Counted from the first letter of the stretch, positions 8,718-17,591 are shown. The stretch: DNA of 52,756 nt from Parageobacillus thermantarcticus (GCF_900111865.1 NZ_FOJS01000020.1:1-52756), one strand, 5' to 3'. Translations and numbers: made by a program. The notes: generated from the letters alone by a model not told the origin.

Positions 8718-8746
8718 GTCATAATCATTCAAAAGGAGGTTGTCAA
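8718..8746 (-). promoter_or_regulatory. Sigma-A promoter of the SAM riboswitch transcript
   Basis: On the minus strand TTGACA (complement of 8741-8746) and TATGAC (complement of 8718-8723) are separated by exactly 17 bases. They lie about 35 bases upstream of the aptamer. Confidence 0.7.
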
Positions 8747-8937
8747 TATGCGTCTTTATGATGCAAATGATAGCAAACGTTTACATTGTTGATCTTACTT
8801 GAAAAATTTTTTTGCACCTCGTTGGAAAACGGCAGTACATTTTTTGGATAGTAAGGTGAAATGAATCATAAGGGTTTGCTAACATAGTACAAGAAAGGAT
8901 AGTATTATTCGAAACAGAAGGAATGGGGGAAGAGATG

Positions 8938-10464
8938 ATGAGAGTGGTGACGGCAGCGGAAATGTACGCCATCGATCGCGATACGATCGAAAACATTGGC
9001 ATTCGCGATGATTCATTAATGGAAAACGCCGGGCAAGCGCTGTTCCATGTGTTGAAAGAGCGGATTCCGCGTTCGGCGCGTGTAGCGGTGCTTTCAGGAG
9101 CAGGAAACAACGGCGGCGATGGATTTGTTGTCGCAAGAATGTTGAAAAGCTACGGGTATGACGCTGATTTATGGCTTATCCCGCCGAAAGAAAAGATAAA
9201 AGGTGCGGCAAAGGCAGCGCTGAACGTGTATGAGCGGTCGGGATATGATATGAAAGAATATGCCGGAAACGAACGCCTTTTTGCCGAGCAAATTCTCCAT
9301 TATGACGTGATTATTGACGCGCTGCTTGGCATCGGCGTGCAAGGAGCGGTGCGCTCCCCATATAAAGAGATTATCGAGATGGTAAACCGCACGAATGCGG
9401 TCGTTTACGCGGTGGATATACCGAGCGGAACGCCAGCCGATGGGGGAGAAGTGGAAACAGCGGTCCGCGCTGATGTGACGATCACGATTCATTGCCCGAA
9501 ACTTGGGGCGTACACGTTTCCGGCGGCTGATTATTACGGGGAGCTTCTCATTGTCGACATTGGCATTCCGCCGCTTGTGGTGGAGCGAAATGCCGCGGTC
9601 CGTTCGACATGGGAGGAAGGAGATGTCGTACGGACTTTGCCGAAGCGAAAGCGATCGTCCCATAAAGGAACATATGGGAAATTGCTGGTTGTCGGCGGTT
9701 CCCGACAAATGACAGGAGCGATTACGTTAACGGCGAAAGCCGCGCTGCGAAGCGGTGCAGGGTTGTTGACGATGGCGGTTCCGGATGACATTTATTCCGT
9801 TGTCGCCAACCGCGTTCCGGAAGCGATGTACTATCCGTGCCCAGCGTGTAGCGGTTCGTTTTCCGGTGTAATCGATGTATCGGCATTGGATATCGATGCG
9901 ATCGCGGTTGGCCCAGGGATGGGAAGAACGGATGGCGCCCGCCAGATTGTTTGCGCTTTGTTGCAGCAGCCGGTGCCGATCGTAATGGACGCGGATGCGT
10001 TGTTTTTTTGGAACGAATGCGCCTCACTCGTTCGCGAACGGAAAGAGGTCACCGTTGTGACTCCGCATCCCGGGGAAATGGCGCGCATGCTTCGTTTATC
10101 GATCGGTGACATTGAACGCGATCGGTTTGGCACATCCAAACGGCTGGCAACCGAGTACGGCATTTATGTCGTGTTGAAAGGCCCTTATACGATCGTCACA
10201 ACGCCGGACGGCGCGCAATATGTCAATACGACGGGGAATCCCGCTTTGGCGAAAGGCGGAAGCGGCGATGTGCTGACAGGAATGATTGCCGCGTTTCTCA
10301 TGCAGCATCACTCCGCGCAAGAAGCGATTAGCAACGCTGTCTGGATTCATGGAAAAGCTGCGGATATGCTTGTGGAAAGCGGACATTCGCAATGGGATGT
10401 GCTCGCTGGCGATTTGATCGATGGAATTTCATCTGTGCTTTCTCACCTTCAGAAACAACAATAA
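8938..10464 (+). CDS. nnrD: Bifunctional NAD(P)H-hydrate epimerase / ADP-dependent NAD(P)H-hydrate dehydratase
   Basis: This fusion repairs damaged NAD(P)HX. The N-terminal YjeF domain (about 1-215) epimerises the R form to S; it shows SGAGNNGGDGFVVAR and DALLGIG. The C-terminal ribokinase-like domain (about 220-508) dehydrates the S form using ADP, with GTYGKLLVVGGS, AVGPGMG, VTPHPGEMARM, and the catalytic stretch GNPALAKGGSGDVLTG. The length of 508 residues is normal for the fused form. ATG 8938 has GGGGGAAG at good spacing; in-frame ATGs at 8923 and 8935 are alternatives. It is monocistronic with a strong terminator. Confidence 0.93.
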   Translation: MRVVTAAEMYAIDRDTIENIGIRDDSLMENAGQALFHVLKERIPRSARVAVLSGAGNNGGDGFVVARMLKSYGYDADLWLIPPKEKIKGAAKAALNVYERSGYDMKEYAGNERLFAEQILHYDVIIDALLGIGVQGAVRSPYKEIIEMVNRTNAVVYAVDIPSGTPADGGEVETAVRADVTITIHCPKLGAYTFPAADYYGELLIVDIGIPPLVVERNAAVRSTWEEGDVVRTLPKRKRSSHKGTYGKLLVVGGSRQMTGAITLTAKAALRSGAGLLTMAVPDDIYSVVANRVPEAMYYPCPACSGSFSGVIDVSALDIDAIAVGPGMGRTDGARQIVCALLQQPVPIVMDADALFFWNECASLVRERKEVTVVTPHPGEMARMLRLSIGDIERDRFGTSKRLATEYGIYVVLKGPYTIVTTPDGAQYVNTTGNPALAKGGSGDVLTGMIAAFLMQHHSAQEAISNAVWIHGKAADMLVESGHSQWDVLAGDLIDGISSVLSHLQKQQ

Positions 10465-10498
10465 TAAGTGTTTTAGCGGATAAATCCAAGAACCATGG

Positions 10499-10565
10499 CC
10501 GAACAACCTATTTCAAGCAGGCAATGCTGTTTGCTGTTAAAGGGTTGTTCGGTCGTTATTTTTTT
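10499..10565 (+). terminator. Terminator after nnrD
   Basis: CCGAACAACC (10499-10508) pairs with GGGTTGTTCGG (10543-10552), followed by a run ending in seven T. The 34-base loop is unusually long. Confidence 0.65.
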
Positions 10566-10578
10566 ACAACCAAGAAAA

Positions 10579-10747
10579 TGCGCGCTTGGAGCGGCCATTT
10601 TCATCCCGGGTGGAGAGCAAAAATTGCTCATGGAACTTTTCTATGGAAATGAGCGCTTGGAATGCCATTTTCATGCCGGACGGAGAGCAAAAATGGAAAA
10701 TAACGAATCCATGAGCGGTTATTTTCATGCTTGGGCGGCGAGCAAAA
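10579..10747. repeat. Three degenerate direct repeats of unknown nature
   Basis: Units begin near 10580, 10651 and 10711. The first two share GCGCTTGGA, CCATTTTCAT and GGAGAGCAAAAAT in the same order; the third keeps GAGCGG, TATTTTCAT, GGGCGGCGAGCAAAA. The stretch lies in a frame that stays open from 10495 to 10908 and would encode repeated FHAG.RAK-like segments. No strong ribosome binding site precedes that frame and its ends look random. The remaining part of the gap (10748-10958) holds only the transporter's leader. Confidence 0.6.
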
Positions 10748-10958
10748 GCTTGCCCGCGGATGTTTTATTCTTTGATAAAGATCGACGGCATTCTAGTGCA
10801 GTTTTTTTATGCAGCATAAAGCTGACTTCACAAGTTCAACTTCGGCAGACAAGTTTTCAAAATATGTACAAATGTATCATCGTTTTGCTAGAAAATCATT
10901 CCTTATAATAAAAGTAGGAGGGATATGGAAATTTTATGATAAAAAAGGGTGAGGAAAA

Positions 10959-12428
10959 GTGAAAAAATTGGAAAAAAGCAAGTTGAAAATGGTTTGGTTC
11001 CTCCTCGCTTTGATAGTACTAATCGTTATTATTTTGCTGCCGAATCCAGCCGATTTGCCTGTGGCTGGCCAAAGAGCTTTAGCCATTTTAGCATTTGCGG
11101 TTATTTTATGGGTGACAGAAGCGGTGTCTTATCCGGTAAGTGCAGTGATGATTATCGGCCTTGTAGGTTTATTGCTTGGTATGGCCCCTAGTATTGACCA
11201 TCCTTCCGTCAACATGGGGACAAGCGAGGCGCTGAAAATGGCGTTATCGGGATTTAGTAATCCAGCAGTGGCATTAGTAGCGGCGGCGCTTTTTCTTGCG
11301 GCAGCGATGCAATCTACTTCTCTTGACAAACGGCTTGCACTATGGATTTTATCTCGTGTTGGAACGAAAACAAGAAATATTGTGATAGGCACGATTGTCG
11401 TATCGATTGTTTTAGCCTTTTTCGTTCCAAGCGCAACAGCACGGGCGGGTGCAGTGATTCCGATGTTGCTGGGAATGGTAGCGGCATTCGGATTGCCCAA
11501 AGATAGCCGATTAAGCGCGCTTCTTGTTATTACAGCGGTGCAAGCGGTTTCAATTTGGAATGTAGGCATTAAGACAGCAGCTGCACAAAATATGGTTGCT
11601 TTAGGATTTATCGAGAAAGAATTCGGTGCATCGATTTCGTGGAGTTCTTGGTTTGTGTATGCAGCTCCTTGGTCTGTTTTCATGTCCATTGTTCTTTATT
11701 TCGTCATGATACATTTGATAAAACCTGAAACGAAAGTGATAGAAAAGGGCCAAGCATTGATATCTTCGCAGCTAAAAGATTTAGGGCCGTTGAAACCAGC
11801 TGAGAAACGTCTTATCATCATTTCCGTGATCCTCCTTTTGTTTTGGGCGACAGAAGAAAGGCTTCATCCTTTTGATACTACAACAGTGACACTTATAGCT
11901 GTGGCGATTTTGTTAACTCCTAAGATTGGCGTCTTTGATTGGAAATCTGTTGAAAAGCTTATTCCATGGGGAACGATTATGGTGTTTGCGGTCGGTATTG
12001 CGCTTGGCACGATTTTATTGGATACGAAAGGGGCTCAATGGCTGTCAAATAAAGTTTTTGAAATAATGGGATTAGAAAAAATGCCGATTCTTATCATCAT
12101 CGCAATCATTTCACTATTTAATATACTTATTCATTTAGGGTTTGCCAGTGCAACAAGTTTGTCATCTGCGTTAATCCCTATATTAATTGCGTTTACATCA
12201 ACCACTGATTTAAACGTGAACAGCATTGGTTTTGTTCTAATCCAACAGTTTGTTGTTAGTTTTGGATTTTTACTGCCGGTGAGCGCACCGCAAAATATGT
12301 TGGCGTATGGAACAGGAGCTTTTAAGGTAAAAGATCTCTTGAAGTCAGGCGTTCCTTTGACCATTATCGGTTATTTGCTCATTCTTTTATTTAGCGCTAC
12401 TTATTGGAAATGGATTGGATTATTATAA
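10959..12428 (+). CDS. DASS (SLC13) family sodium:dicarboxylate/sulfate-type transporter
   Basis: A 489-residue integral membrane protein with about twelve hydrophobic segments. The family shape is clear: an N-terminal LPVAGQRALAILAFAVILWVTEA block, FVPSATARAGAVIPM matching the substrate-binding SNT-type loop, a second half beginning TTVTLIAVAILLTPKIG, and FASATSLSSALIPI. Bacillus relatives such as YflS carry malate or other di- and tricarboxylates with sodium. The exact substrate is not visible. The start is GTG, preceded by AGGGTGAGG. Downstream is a terminator. The neighbouring 5-oxoproline cluster is a separate transcription unit. Confidence 0.88.
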   Translation: MKKLEKSKLKMVWFLLALIVLIVIILLPNPADLPVAGQRALAILAFAVILWVTEAVSYPVSAVMIIGLVGLLLGMAPSIDHPSVNMGTSEALKMALSGFSNPAVALVAAALFLAAAMQSTSLDKRLALWILSRVGTKTRNIVIGTIVVSIVLAFFVPSATARAGAVIPMLLGMVAAFGLPKDSRLSALLVITAVQAVSIWNVGIKTAAAQNMVALGFIEKEFGASISWSSWFVYAAPWSVFMSIVLYFVMIHLIKPETKVIEKGQALISSQLKDLGPLKPAEKRLIIISVILLLFWATEERLHPFDTTTVTLIAVAILLTPKIGVFDWKSVEKLIPWGTIMVFAVGIALGTILLDTKGAQWLSNKVFEIMGLEKMPILIIIAIISLFNILIHLGFASATSLSSALIPILIAFTSTTDLNVNSIGFVLIQQFVVSFGFLLPVSAPQNMLAYGTGAFKVKDLLKSGVPLTIIGYLLILLFSATYWKWIGLL

Positions 12429-12492
12429 AATGGCTTTCATCCGACCCATATATAGTTTTCTCTTTGTCATATATCCCCGGTAGCACAGAAGG

Positions 12493-12530
12493 GTGTCCCA
12501 TTTACGTTTGGGACACTCTCTTTGTTGTTT
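12493..12530 (+). terminator. Terminator after the DASS transporter
   Basis: GTGTCCCA (12493-12500) pairs with TGGGACAC (12509-12516), then TCTCTTTGTTGTTT. Confidence 0.75.
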
Positions 12531-12559
12531 TAAGCCATGCTTTTTTGATATTTTGCGAA

Positions 12560-12669
12560 CAAATCTTGGTTATTGTGTAAAAATTCGTTCTTGGTTGAGC
12601 CGGATCGATGTTTCGGGAAAGGCAAACTGCCTTTGCTGTTTCTTTTTACGCCAATTCTGGGGCTTGATC
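12560..12669. repeat. MITE-like element, copy D
   Basis: About 110 bases. The left end reads CAAATCTTGGTTATTGTGTA and the right end TTTTTACGCCAATTCTGGGG then CTTGATC, matching the ends of the IS256 element and copies A-C with some decay. The interior keeps GGGAAA and GCTGTTTCTTTTTAC. Flanks TATTTTGC and TATTTTTT may be a decayed 8-base target duplication. The element ends about 45 bases upstream of the kipR promoter box. Confidence 0.6.
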
Positions 12670-12714
12670 TATTTTTTTGATAAAAAATAAATAGAAAATT
12701 TTATGTATTTTTAT

Positions 12715-12756
12715 TATAATGAATACCAAAAATCATTTTATGAAATAAACGTTTCA
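12715..12756 (+). promoter_or_regulatory. Putative kipR promoter -10 box and IclR-type operator
   Basis: A TATAAT box lies at 12715-12720 without a good -35. It is followed at 12741-12756 by the inverted repeat TGAAA-N6-TTTCA, a half-site pattern like those bound by IclR-family regulators. It lies just upstream of such a gene, so autoregulation by KipR is a reasonable inference. Confidence 0.4.
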
Positions 12757-12781
12757 ATATATGGAATAAGGGAAGAACGTG

Positions 12782-13531
12782 ATGAATAAAACAGTCGTTA
12801 AAACGATGGAAATGCTAAAGTTGTTCATCGATCGCGAGCGGCTGACGTTGCAGGAAATGGTCGAATTATTGCGAATGCCGAAAACGTCGGTTTATCGGAT
12901 GGCGCAATCATTAGTCAAGCTCGGTTTTTTGCAAAAAACGGACGACTATTATCAGCTTGGCTTGGCATTTTTGTCGTTTGGCATGCTCGTTGCCGAGCGG
13001 CTAGATCTCCGGAAAATCGCGCTTCCGATTATGAAGCGGCTGAAAGAAGATACGAAAGAAGCGGTCAATTTAGTCATTCGTGATGGCGATGAAGCGATTT
13101 ATATTGAAAAGGTCGATACGTCGGAACCGGTGCGCGTGTATACGAAGGTCGGGCGGCGCGCTCCGTTGTATGCCGGGGCGTGCCCGCGTGTGTTGCTGAC
13201 GTTTATGGAGCGCGAGGAACAACAGCGTTACATTGACAATGTTAAAATGGTGAAAATTGCAAAAAATACGATTGTCCGGCGGGACATGTTGCGGGACATT
13301 ATTGAGAAAGACCGAAAACGGCAATATACAGTCAGCTACTCGGAATTGGAAGATTATTCTGCCGCAGTTGCGGTGCCGATTTTCAACCATGAAGGAAAAG
13401 TGGTGGCGGGATTGAGCGTTGCTGGTCCGGAACATCGCTTTTCTCCGGAGGCGGTGGAACGAATGGTTCCGATGCTGCAGCAAGCCGCTTGGCAAATTTC
13501 CGAACAGCTTGGTTTTTCAAGGAAGGGATAA
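12782..13531 (+). CDS. kipR: IclR-family transcriptional regulator of the 5-oxoprolinase cluster
   Basis: A 249-residue regulator. The N-terminal winged helix (about 1-65) includes LTLQEMVELLRMPKTSVYRMAQSLVKLGF. The C-terminal effector domain (about 80-245) includes DEAIYIEKVDT, VGRRAPLYAGACPRVLLTF and AAVAVPIFNHEGKVVAGLSVAGP, all standard IclR landmarks. In Bacillus subtilis KipR represses the kip genes, and here it stands directly upstream of the pxpB homologue with a 3-base gap. ATG 12782 is preferred over GTG 12779 for its spacing to AGGGAAG. Confidence 0.88.
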   Translation: MNKTVVKTMEMLKLFIDRERLTLQEMVELLRMPKTSVYRMAQSLVKLGFLQKTDDYYQLGLAFLSFGMLVAERLDLRKIALPIMKRLKEDTKEAVNLVIRDGDEAIYIEKVDTSEPVRVYTKVGRRAPLYAGACPRVLLTFMEREEQQRYIDNVKMVKIAKNTIVRRDMLRDIIEKDRKRQYTVSYSELEDYSAAVAVPIFNHEGKVVAGLSVAGPEHRFSPEAVERMVPMLQQAAWQISEQLGFSRKG

Positions 13532-13534
13532 AAA

Positions 13535-14236
13535 ATGGACTACACAATGTTTCCTTTAAGTGAATGCGCTGTGACGATTCGTTTTTCCACGGAAGTCAGT
13601 GAAGCGGTGAACGATCGTGTTCATCGCGTCGCCGCTTTTTTCGAACAGCAGAAAAAGGAAGGGATTTTGGATATTGTTCCAACGTTTTCGTCCGTGACGG
13701 TGTATTATGACCCGCTCGTCATTGGTGGCTACGAAGAAATGTGCAAGTGGCTGCGAACGGAACTCAAACGGGTGGAACGCATAAAAAAGACGCCCGCGCG
13801 GACGGTTGTCATTCCCGTTTGTTACGGTGGAGAGTTTGGCCCGGATTTACAAGAAGTCGCCCGTTTTCATGGGATAAGCGAGGAAGAAGTGATTTCCATC
13901 CATTGCCGGGGAAGTTACCGCGTATATATGATTGGATTTTCCCCCGGTTTTGCTTATTTAGGCGGCTTGTCCCCCGAAATCGCGACTCCGCGCCGCTCCA
14001 CACCGAGAACGCATGTGCCGGCAGGTTCAGTCGGCATTGCCGGCAGCCAGACGGGCATCTATCCGCTAGCGACTCCGGGCGGGTGGCAAATTATTGGGAG
14101 AACGCCGCTTGCTTTGTTCCGGCCGCATGATCCAGAACCGAGTTTATTGCGCGCAGGGGATATCGTAAAATTTCGTCCGATTACGGAAGAAGAGTACAGG
14201 ATGTGGGATGATGAGCACAATTCAAGTAACACATAG
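13535..14236 (+). CDS. pxpB: 5-oxoprolinase subunit B (KipI homologue)
   Basis: A 233-residue protein, full length for PxpB. PxpA, PxpB and PxpC together hydrolyse 5-oxoproline (pyroglutamate) to glutamate using ATP. Family features include the early FPLSECAVTIRF strand, VVIPVCYGGEFGPDL, GFSPGFAYLGGL, TPRRSTPRTHVPAGSVGIAGSQ cut as several conserved loops, and TPGGWQIIGRTP. In B. subtilis the homologue KipI also inhibits sporulation kinase KinA. The stop overlaps the start of pxpC by 29 bases, implying translational coupling. Confidence 0.93.
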   Translation: MDYTMFPLSECAVTIRFSTEVSEAVNDRVHRVAAFFEQQKKEGILDIVPTFSSVTVYYDPLVIGGYEEMCKWLRTELKRVERIKKTPARTVVIPVCYGGEFGPDLQEVARFHGISEEEVISIHCRGSYRVYMIGFSPGFAYLGGLSPEIATPRRSTPRTHVPAGSVGIAGSQTGIYPLATPGGWQIIGRTPLALFRPHDPEPSLLRAGDIVKFRPITEEEYRMWDDEHNSSNT

Positions 14237-15197
14237 TGGATTTTTCACAACTGTGCAAGGAAAAGGAAGATACGGATATCAAAAAGCTGGCGTATCCGTT
14301 GGCGGAGCAATGGATTCGTTTGCGAGCCGGATTGCCAATTTGCTTGTCGGGAACGACGCCGATGAAGCGACATTGGAAATTACGATGAACGGTCCGACGC
14401 TCCGCTTTGAAACGGATGCGCTCATTGCGATTTGCGGCGGCTCGTTTCGCTGCACATTAAACAACAAACCGGTATCAATGTGGAAGCCGCTTTTCGTCCG
14501 GAAAGGCGATGTGTTGGCGATCGGGGCGTGCCAAAGCGGTTATCGCGCATATGTGGCGTTTGCGGGCGGCCTGAACGTTCCGCTTGTCATGAACAGCCGT
14601 TCTACATACGTGCAAGCGCGCATTGGCGGTTTTCACGGCAGAGCGCTGCGGCCGGGTGATGTGCTGTCATTGCGGGCAAATGCGATCACGGTTCGGGAAA
14701 GCCCGATTCGTTGGGGGATTGCATTTTCAGAAAGAAACTACATAAACGGGAAGAAAAAGATAGTTCGTGTCGCGGAAGGTCCGGAATATCGCATGTTTAC
14801 AAACCAAAGCCAAGAACGATTTTTCTCTTCGCTGTATGAAGTGACGACGCAGTCGGACCGCATGGGTTATCGCCTGCAAGGACAAGCGCTTGAACGCACG
14901 ACGAATCAAGAAATGATTTCGGAAGCCGTTACGTTTGGAACGATTCAAGTGCCTGCATCCGGCCAGCCGATCGTATTGATGGCCGATTGCCAAACGACAG
15001 GCGGCTATCCGCGCATCGCCCAAGTCATTGCGGCGGACTTGCCGATTTTGGCACAGGCGCGGCCGGGTGATTTCATTCAATTTCAAAAAGTATCGTGGCA
15101 AGAAGCGCAGCGGCTATATGTGGAACGGGAGCGGCAGATCAAAAAATGGAAGACGATCATTCAGCAAAAATGGAGGGAAATGGATGATGCGCGTTGA
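14208..15197 (+). CDS. pxpC: 5-oxoprolinase subunit C (KipA homologue, carboxyltransferase-like)
   Basis: A 329-residue protein of the biotin-dependent carboxyltransferase-like fold shared with urea amidolyase. Recognisable parts are [19 protein letters not shown] at the N-terminus, [19 protein letters not shown], the [11 protein letters not shown] block, [14 protein letters not shown], and [11 protein letters not shown] and [16 protein letters not shown] near the C-terminus. It acts with PxpB and PxpA on 5-oxoproline. Two successive ATGs are possible starts. The start lies inside pxpB and the end overlaps the start of pxpA. Confidence 0.93.
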   Translation: MMSTIQVTHSGFFTTVQGKGRYGYQKAGVSVGGAMDSFASRIANLLVGNDADEATLEITMNGPTLRFETDALIAICGGSFRCTLNNKPVSMWKPLFVRKGDVLAIGACQSGYRAYVAFAGGLNVPLVMNSRSTYVQARIGGFHGRALRPGDVLSLRANAITVRESPIRWGIAFSERNYINGKKKIVRVAEGPEYRMFTNQSQERFFSSLYEVTTQSDRMGYRLQGQALERTTNQEMISEAVTFGTIQVPASGQPIVLMADCQTTGGYPRIAQVIAADLPILAQARPGDFIQFQKVSWQEAQRLYVERERQIKKWKTIIQQKWREMDDAR

Positions 15198-15945
15198 TTT
15201 GAATTGTGATTTTGGCGAAAGCTTTGGAATATACCGCCTTGGCGAAGAAAAAGAAATTTTGCAATACGTCACTTCCGTCAACATTGCTTGCGGCTTTCAT
15301 GCCGGGGATCCGCTTGTCATGCGGAAAACGGTGCAAATGGCGTTAGAGCGAAACGTTGCGATCGGCGCTCACCCGGGGTTTCCGGATTTGCTCGGATTTG
15401 GCCGCCGCAACATGGCGGTAACCCCAGACGAAGCGTATGCGTATGTCGTCTATCAAATTGGGGCACTGTCGGCGTTTGTGAAAGCGGAAGGCGGAATGCT
15501 TTCGCACGTCAAGCCGCATGGCGCGCTTTACAATATGGCGGCAAAAGACGCGGCGTTGGCGGAAGCGATCGCGCGGGCGGTTTATGATGTGGATGCCAAT
15601 TTAATCTTATACGGATTGGCTGGCAGCGAACTGATTAACGCCGGAAAGAAAATTGGCCTTCAGACGGCGAGCGAAGTATTCGCTGACCGCACATATCAAC
15701 AAGACGGTTCATTGACGCCAAGAAGCGACCCGCGCGCGTTGATTGTCGATGAACAGGAAGCGGTGCAGCAAGTGCTCACGATGGTGAAAGAAAAACGCGT
15801 CCGTTCGCTGCAAGGCAATGACGTTCCGATTGAAGCGGAGACGATTTGCATTCACGGGGACGGACAAAAAGCGGTGCTGTTTGCCAAACGCTTATATGAA
15901 GCGTTGCAAAAAGAAGGCGTAAAAGTTTGCCCGATGACTAAATGA
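15184..15945 (+). CDS. pxpA: 5-oxoprolinase subunit A (LamB/YcsF family)
   Basis: A 253-residue protein starting [15 protein letters not shown], the hallmark of the YcsF family. Further conserved segments are [55 protein letters not shown] and ICIHGDG. PxpA provides the hydrolysis part of the ATP-dependent 5-oxoprolinase. ATG 15184 was chosen because the match begins there and GGAGGG lies six bases upstream; the frame is open further upstream without family similarity. The start overlaps the pxpC end by 14 bases. Confidence 0.94.
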   Translation: MMRVDLNCDFGESFGIYRLGEEKEILQYVTSVNIACGFHAGDPLVMRKTVQMALERNVAIGAHPGFPDLLGFGRRNMAVTPDEAYAYVVYQIGALSAFVKAEGGMLSHVKPHGALYNMAAKDAALAEAIARAVYDVDANLILYGLAGSELINAGKKIGLQTASEVFADRTYQQDGSLTPRSDPRALIVDEQEAVQQVLTMVKEKRVRSLQGNDVPIEAETICIHGDGQKAVLFAKRLYEALQKEGVKVCPMTK

Positions 15946-15958
15946 ATGGAGGAAAACG

Positions 15959-17152
15959 ATGGAGAAAAAAGACAACAAATTGCGCGTGCTAGTTGGTGCT
16001 GTATTTTTAATGGCGACATCGGCGATTGGGCCGGGATTTTTGACGCAAACAACAGTGTTTACCCAGCAGCTTGTCGCTAGCTTTGGGTTTGTCATTTTAA
16101 TTTCGATTCTTCTTGATATTGGCGCACAAGCGAATATATGGCGCATTATTGCGGTTTCCGAAAAACGGGCGCAAGATATTGCGAATGAAGTATTGCCGGG
16201 ATTAGGTTATGTGATAGCGGGATTGATTGTGCTCGGTGGATTGGCGTTTAATGTCGGCAATATTGGCGGCGCCGGGCTGGGAATCAACGTGCTTTTTGGA
16301 ATGTCAACGGAAATGGGAGCGATTGTCAGCGCGGTGATTGCCATCATCATTTTCCTTGTCAAAGAAGCGGGGAAAATGATGGACCGTTTTACGCAAATGT
16401 TAGGGATTGTGATGATTGGACTAACGCTCTATGTCGTTTGGACGGCCCATCCGCCGCTTGGGGAAGCGGCTGTAAGAACGATAGTGCCAGAGAAAATAGA
16501 CTTTTTGGCAATTGTGACGCTTGTCGGCGGAACGGTTGGCGGCTATATTACGTTCTCCGGCGGACATCGTCTGTTAGACGCGGGAATAAAAGGGAAAAAC
16601 AGCTTGCCAGAAGTGACGAAAAGTGCGATTTCAGCAATTGGTGTAGCGTCGTTGATGCGGATTTTGCTGTTTCTTGCCGCATTAGGCGTTGTTGCTCAAG
16701 GGTTAGCCCTAGATGAAGCGAACCCTCCAGCGTCGGTATTTCGCCTTGCTGCTGGCGAAGTTGGCTATAAGCTTTTTGGAATTGTCATGTGGGCGGCCGC
16801 GATCACCTCTGTCGTTGGTTCCGCGTATACATCCATGACATTTATCCGCACTTTTCATCCATTCATCGAAAAATACCATCGTCTTTTCATTGTGTTGTTT
16901 ATTATCGTGTCTACTTTTGTCTTCGTCTTTATTGGCCGTCCGGTAAAGACGCTGATTTTAGTCGGTGCATTAAACGGCCTTGTGCTGCCGATTTCGTTAG
17001 GTGTTATGCTTGTCGCGGCGTATAAGCGGACGATTGTCGGCGATTACAAACATCCGCTATGGCTGACGATATTTGGGGGAATTGTCGTCATCTTGATGGC
17101 ATATATGGGAATATATACGATCATTCATCAGCTTCCGCAATTATTTGAATAA
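15959..17152 (+). CDS. ycsG: NRAMP-superfamily transporter of the 5-oxoproline cluster (YcsG-like)
   Basis: A 397-residue integral membrane protein with about eleven helices, 13 bases after pxpA and with a GGAGG site. The N-terminal MATSAIGPGFLTQTTVFTQQ resembles the helix-1 region of NRAMP transporters, where metal carriers have DPGN; here the metal-coordinating Asp and Asn are missing. The gene order kip/ycsF/ycsG is conserved in bacilli. I infer uptake of 5-oxoproline or a related compound, not metals. The unit ends in a terminator directly after the stop. Confidence 0.85.
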   Translation: MEKKDNKLRVLVGAVFLMATSAIGPGFLTQTTVFTQQLVASFGFVILISILLDIGAQANIWRIIAVSEKRAQDIANEVLPGLGYVIAGLIVLGGLAFNVGNIGGAGLGINVLFGMSTEMGAIVSAVIAIIIFLVKEAGKMMDRFTQMLGIVMIGLTLYVVWTAHPPLGEAAVRTIVPEKIDFLAIVTLVGGTVGGYITFSGGHRLLDAGIKGKNSLPEVTKSAISAIGVASLMRILLFLAALGVVAQGLALDEANPPASVFRLAAGEVGYKLFGIVMWAAAITSVVGSAYTSMTFIRTFHPFIEKYHRLFIVLFIIVSTFVFVFIGRPVKTLILVGALNGLVLPISLGVMLVAAYKRTIVGDYKHPLWLTIFGGIVVILMAYMGIYTIIHQLPQLFE

Positions 17153-17163
17153 AAGAATAAAAG

Positions 17164-17203
17164 AGCGCCGTTTGTGTTTATTCGCGAACGGCGCTTTATT
17201 CAT
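17164..17203 (+). terminator. Terminator of the kip/pxp operon
   Basis: AGCGCCGTT (17164-17172) pairs with AACGGCGCT (17187-17195), followed by TTATTCATT. Confidence 0.75.
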
Positions 17204-17204
17204 T

Positions 17205-17510
17205 ACCAGTTCGCTCTGTTTAAAAATACGCGTTTGTCATACCCAGACATGCTTACGACGCTTTCGTCCCTTGCCGATCAAGGAATCCCGCTTTTTGTCG
17301 CAAGCAACGGGCGTTCCCGCTATCTCGCCGCGATTCGAGCCGCCTTCCAGCTTGAGCGCTATTTTATCGATTTTTACAGCCTTGACCGGTTTTCCTTATC
17401 GTCGAAATCGGCGTTAGTCAAATAATTGTTAAATGATTACCAGATCGAAAGCGCAGTGATGGTCGGGGATCGGCGTTCCGATATTTAAACGGCGGAGAAA
17501 AACAATAAAT
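17205..17510 (+). pseudogene. HAD-superfamily phosphatase remnant
   Basis: The reading frame here gives FKNTRLSYPDMLTTLSSLADQ, then GIPLFVASNGRSRYLAAIRAAF, FQLERYFIDFYS and SSKSALVK before a stop. Translation can be followed past the stop as LLNDYQIESAVMVGDRRSDI, then another stop. These are motif II (ASNG), the conserved Lys, and motif III/IV (GDRRSDI) of a phosphoglycolate-phosphatase-like HAD enzyme. The nucleophile motif DxDxT at the N-terminus is missing. With a missing 5' end and two stops it is a dead fragment. Confidence 0.75.
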
Positions 17511-17531
17511 ATACGAAAATTCAAAAAATTA

Positions 17532-17591
17532 TTGAAATAACAAAAAGAATGTTATATGATAAAAGAAAAAACTACATACTAACCAGTCAGT
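17532..17591 (+). promoter_or_regulatory. Promoter and putative TetR/FadR-type operator of the acyl-CoA ligase
   Basis: TTGAAA (17532-17537) and TATGAT (17555-17560) are 17 bases apart. Just downstream, ACTAACCAGTCAGT (17578-17591) is an imperfect palindrome resembling the ACTNACCGGTNAGT-like sites of TetR-family fatty-acid regulators. Binding there would block transcription. The operator call is inference. Confidence 0.5.

Noticed and set aside
8748-8792. A 14-codon frame MRLYDANDSKRLHC with AAAAGGAGG upstream
   Set aside because: Its ribosome binding site and start overlap the minus-strand promoter of the SAM riboswitch; there is no plus-strand promoter and the peptide resembles nothing known. 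Probably chance.
10495-10908. A 137-codon open frame across the repeat cluster
   Set aside because: No ribosome binding site, cysteine-rich random composition and overlap with the nnrD terminator. Treated as a repeat region.
15959-17152. Assigning the NRAMP-family protein as a manganese/iron transporter
   Set aside because: The DPGN metal motif of helix 1 is replaced by GPGF and the gene is embedded in the 5-oxoproline cluster.
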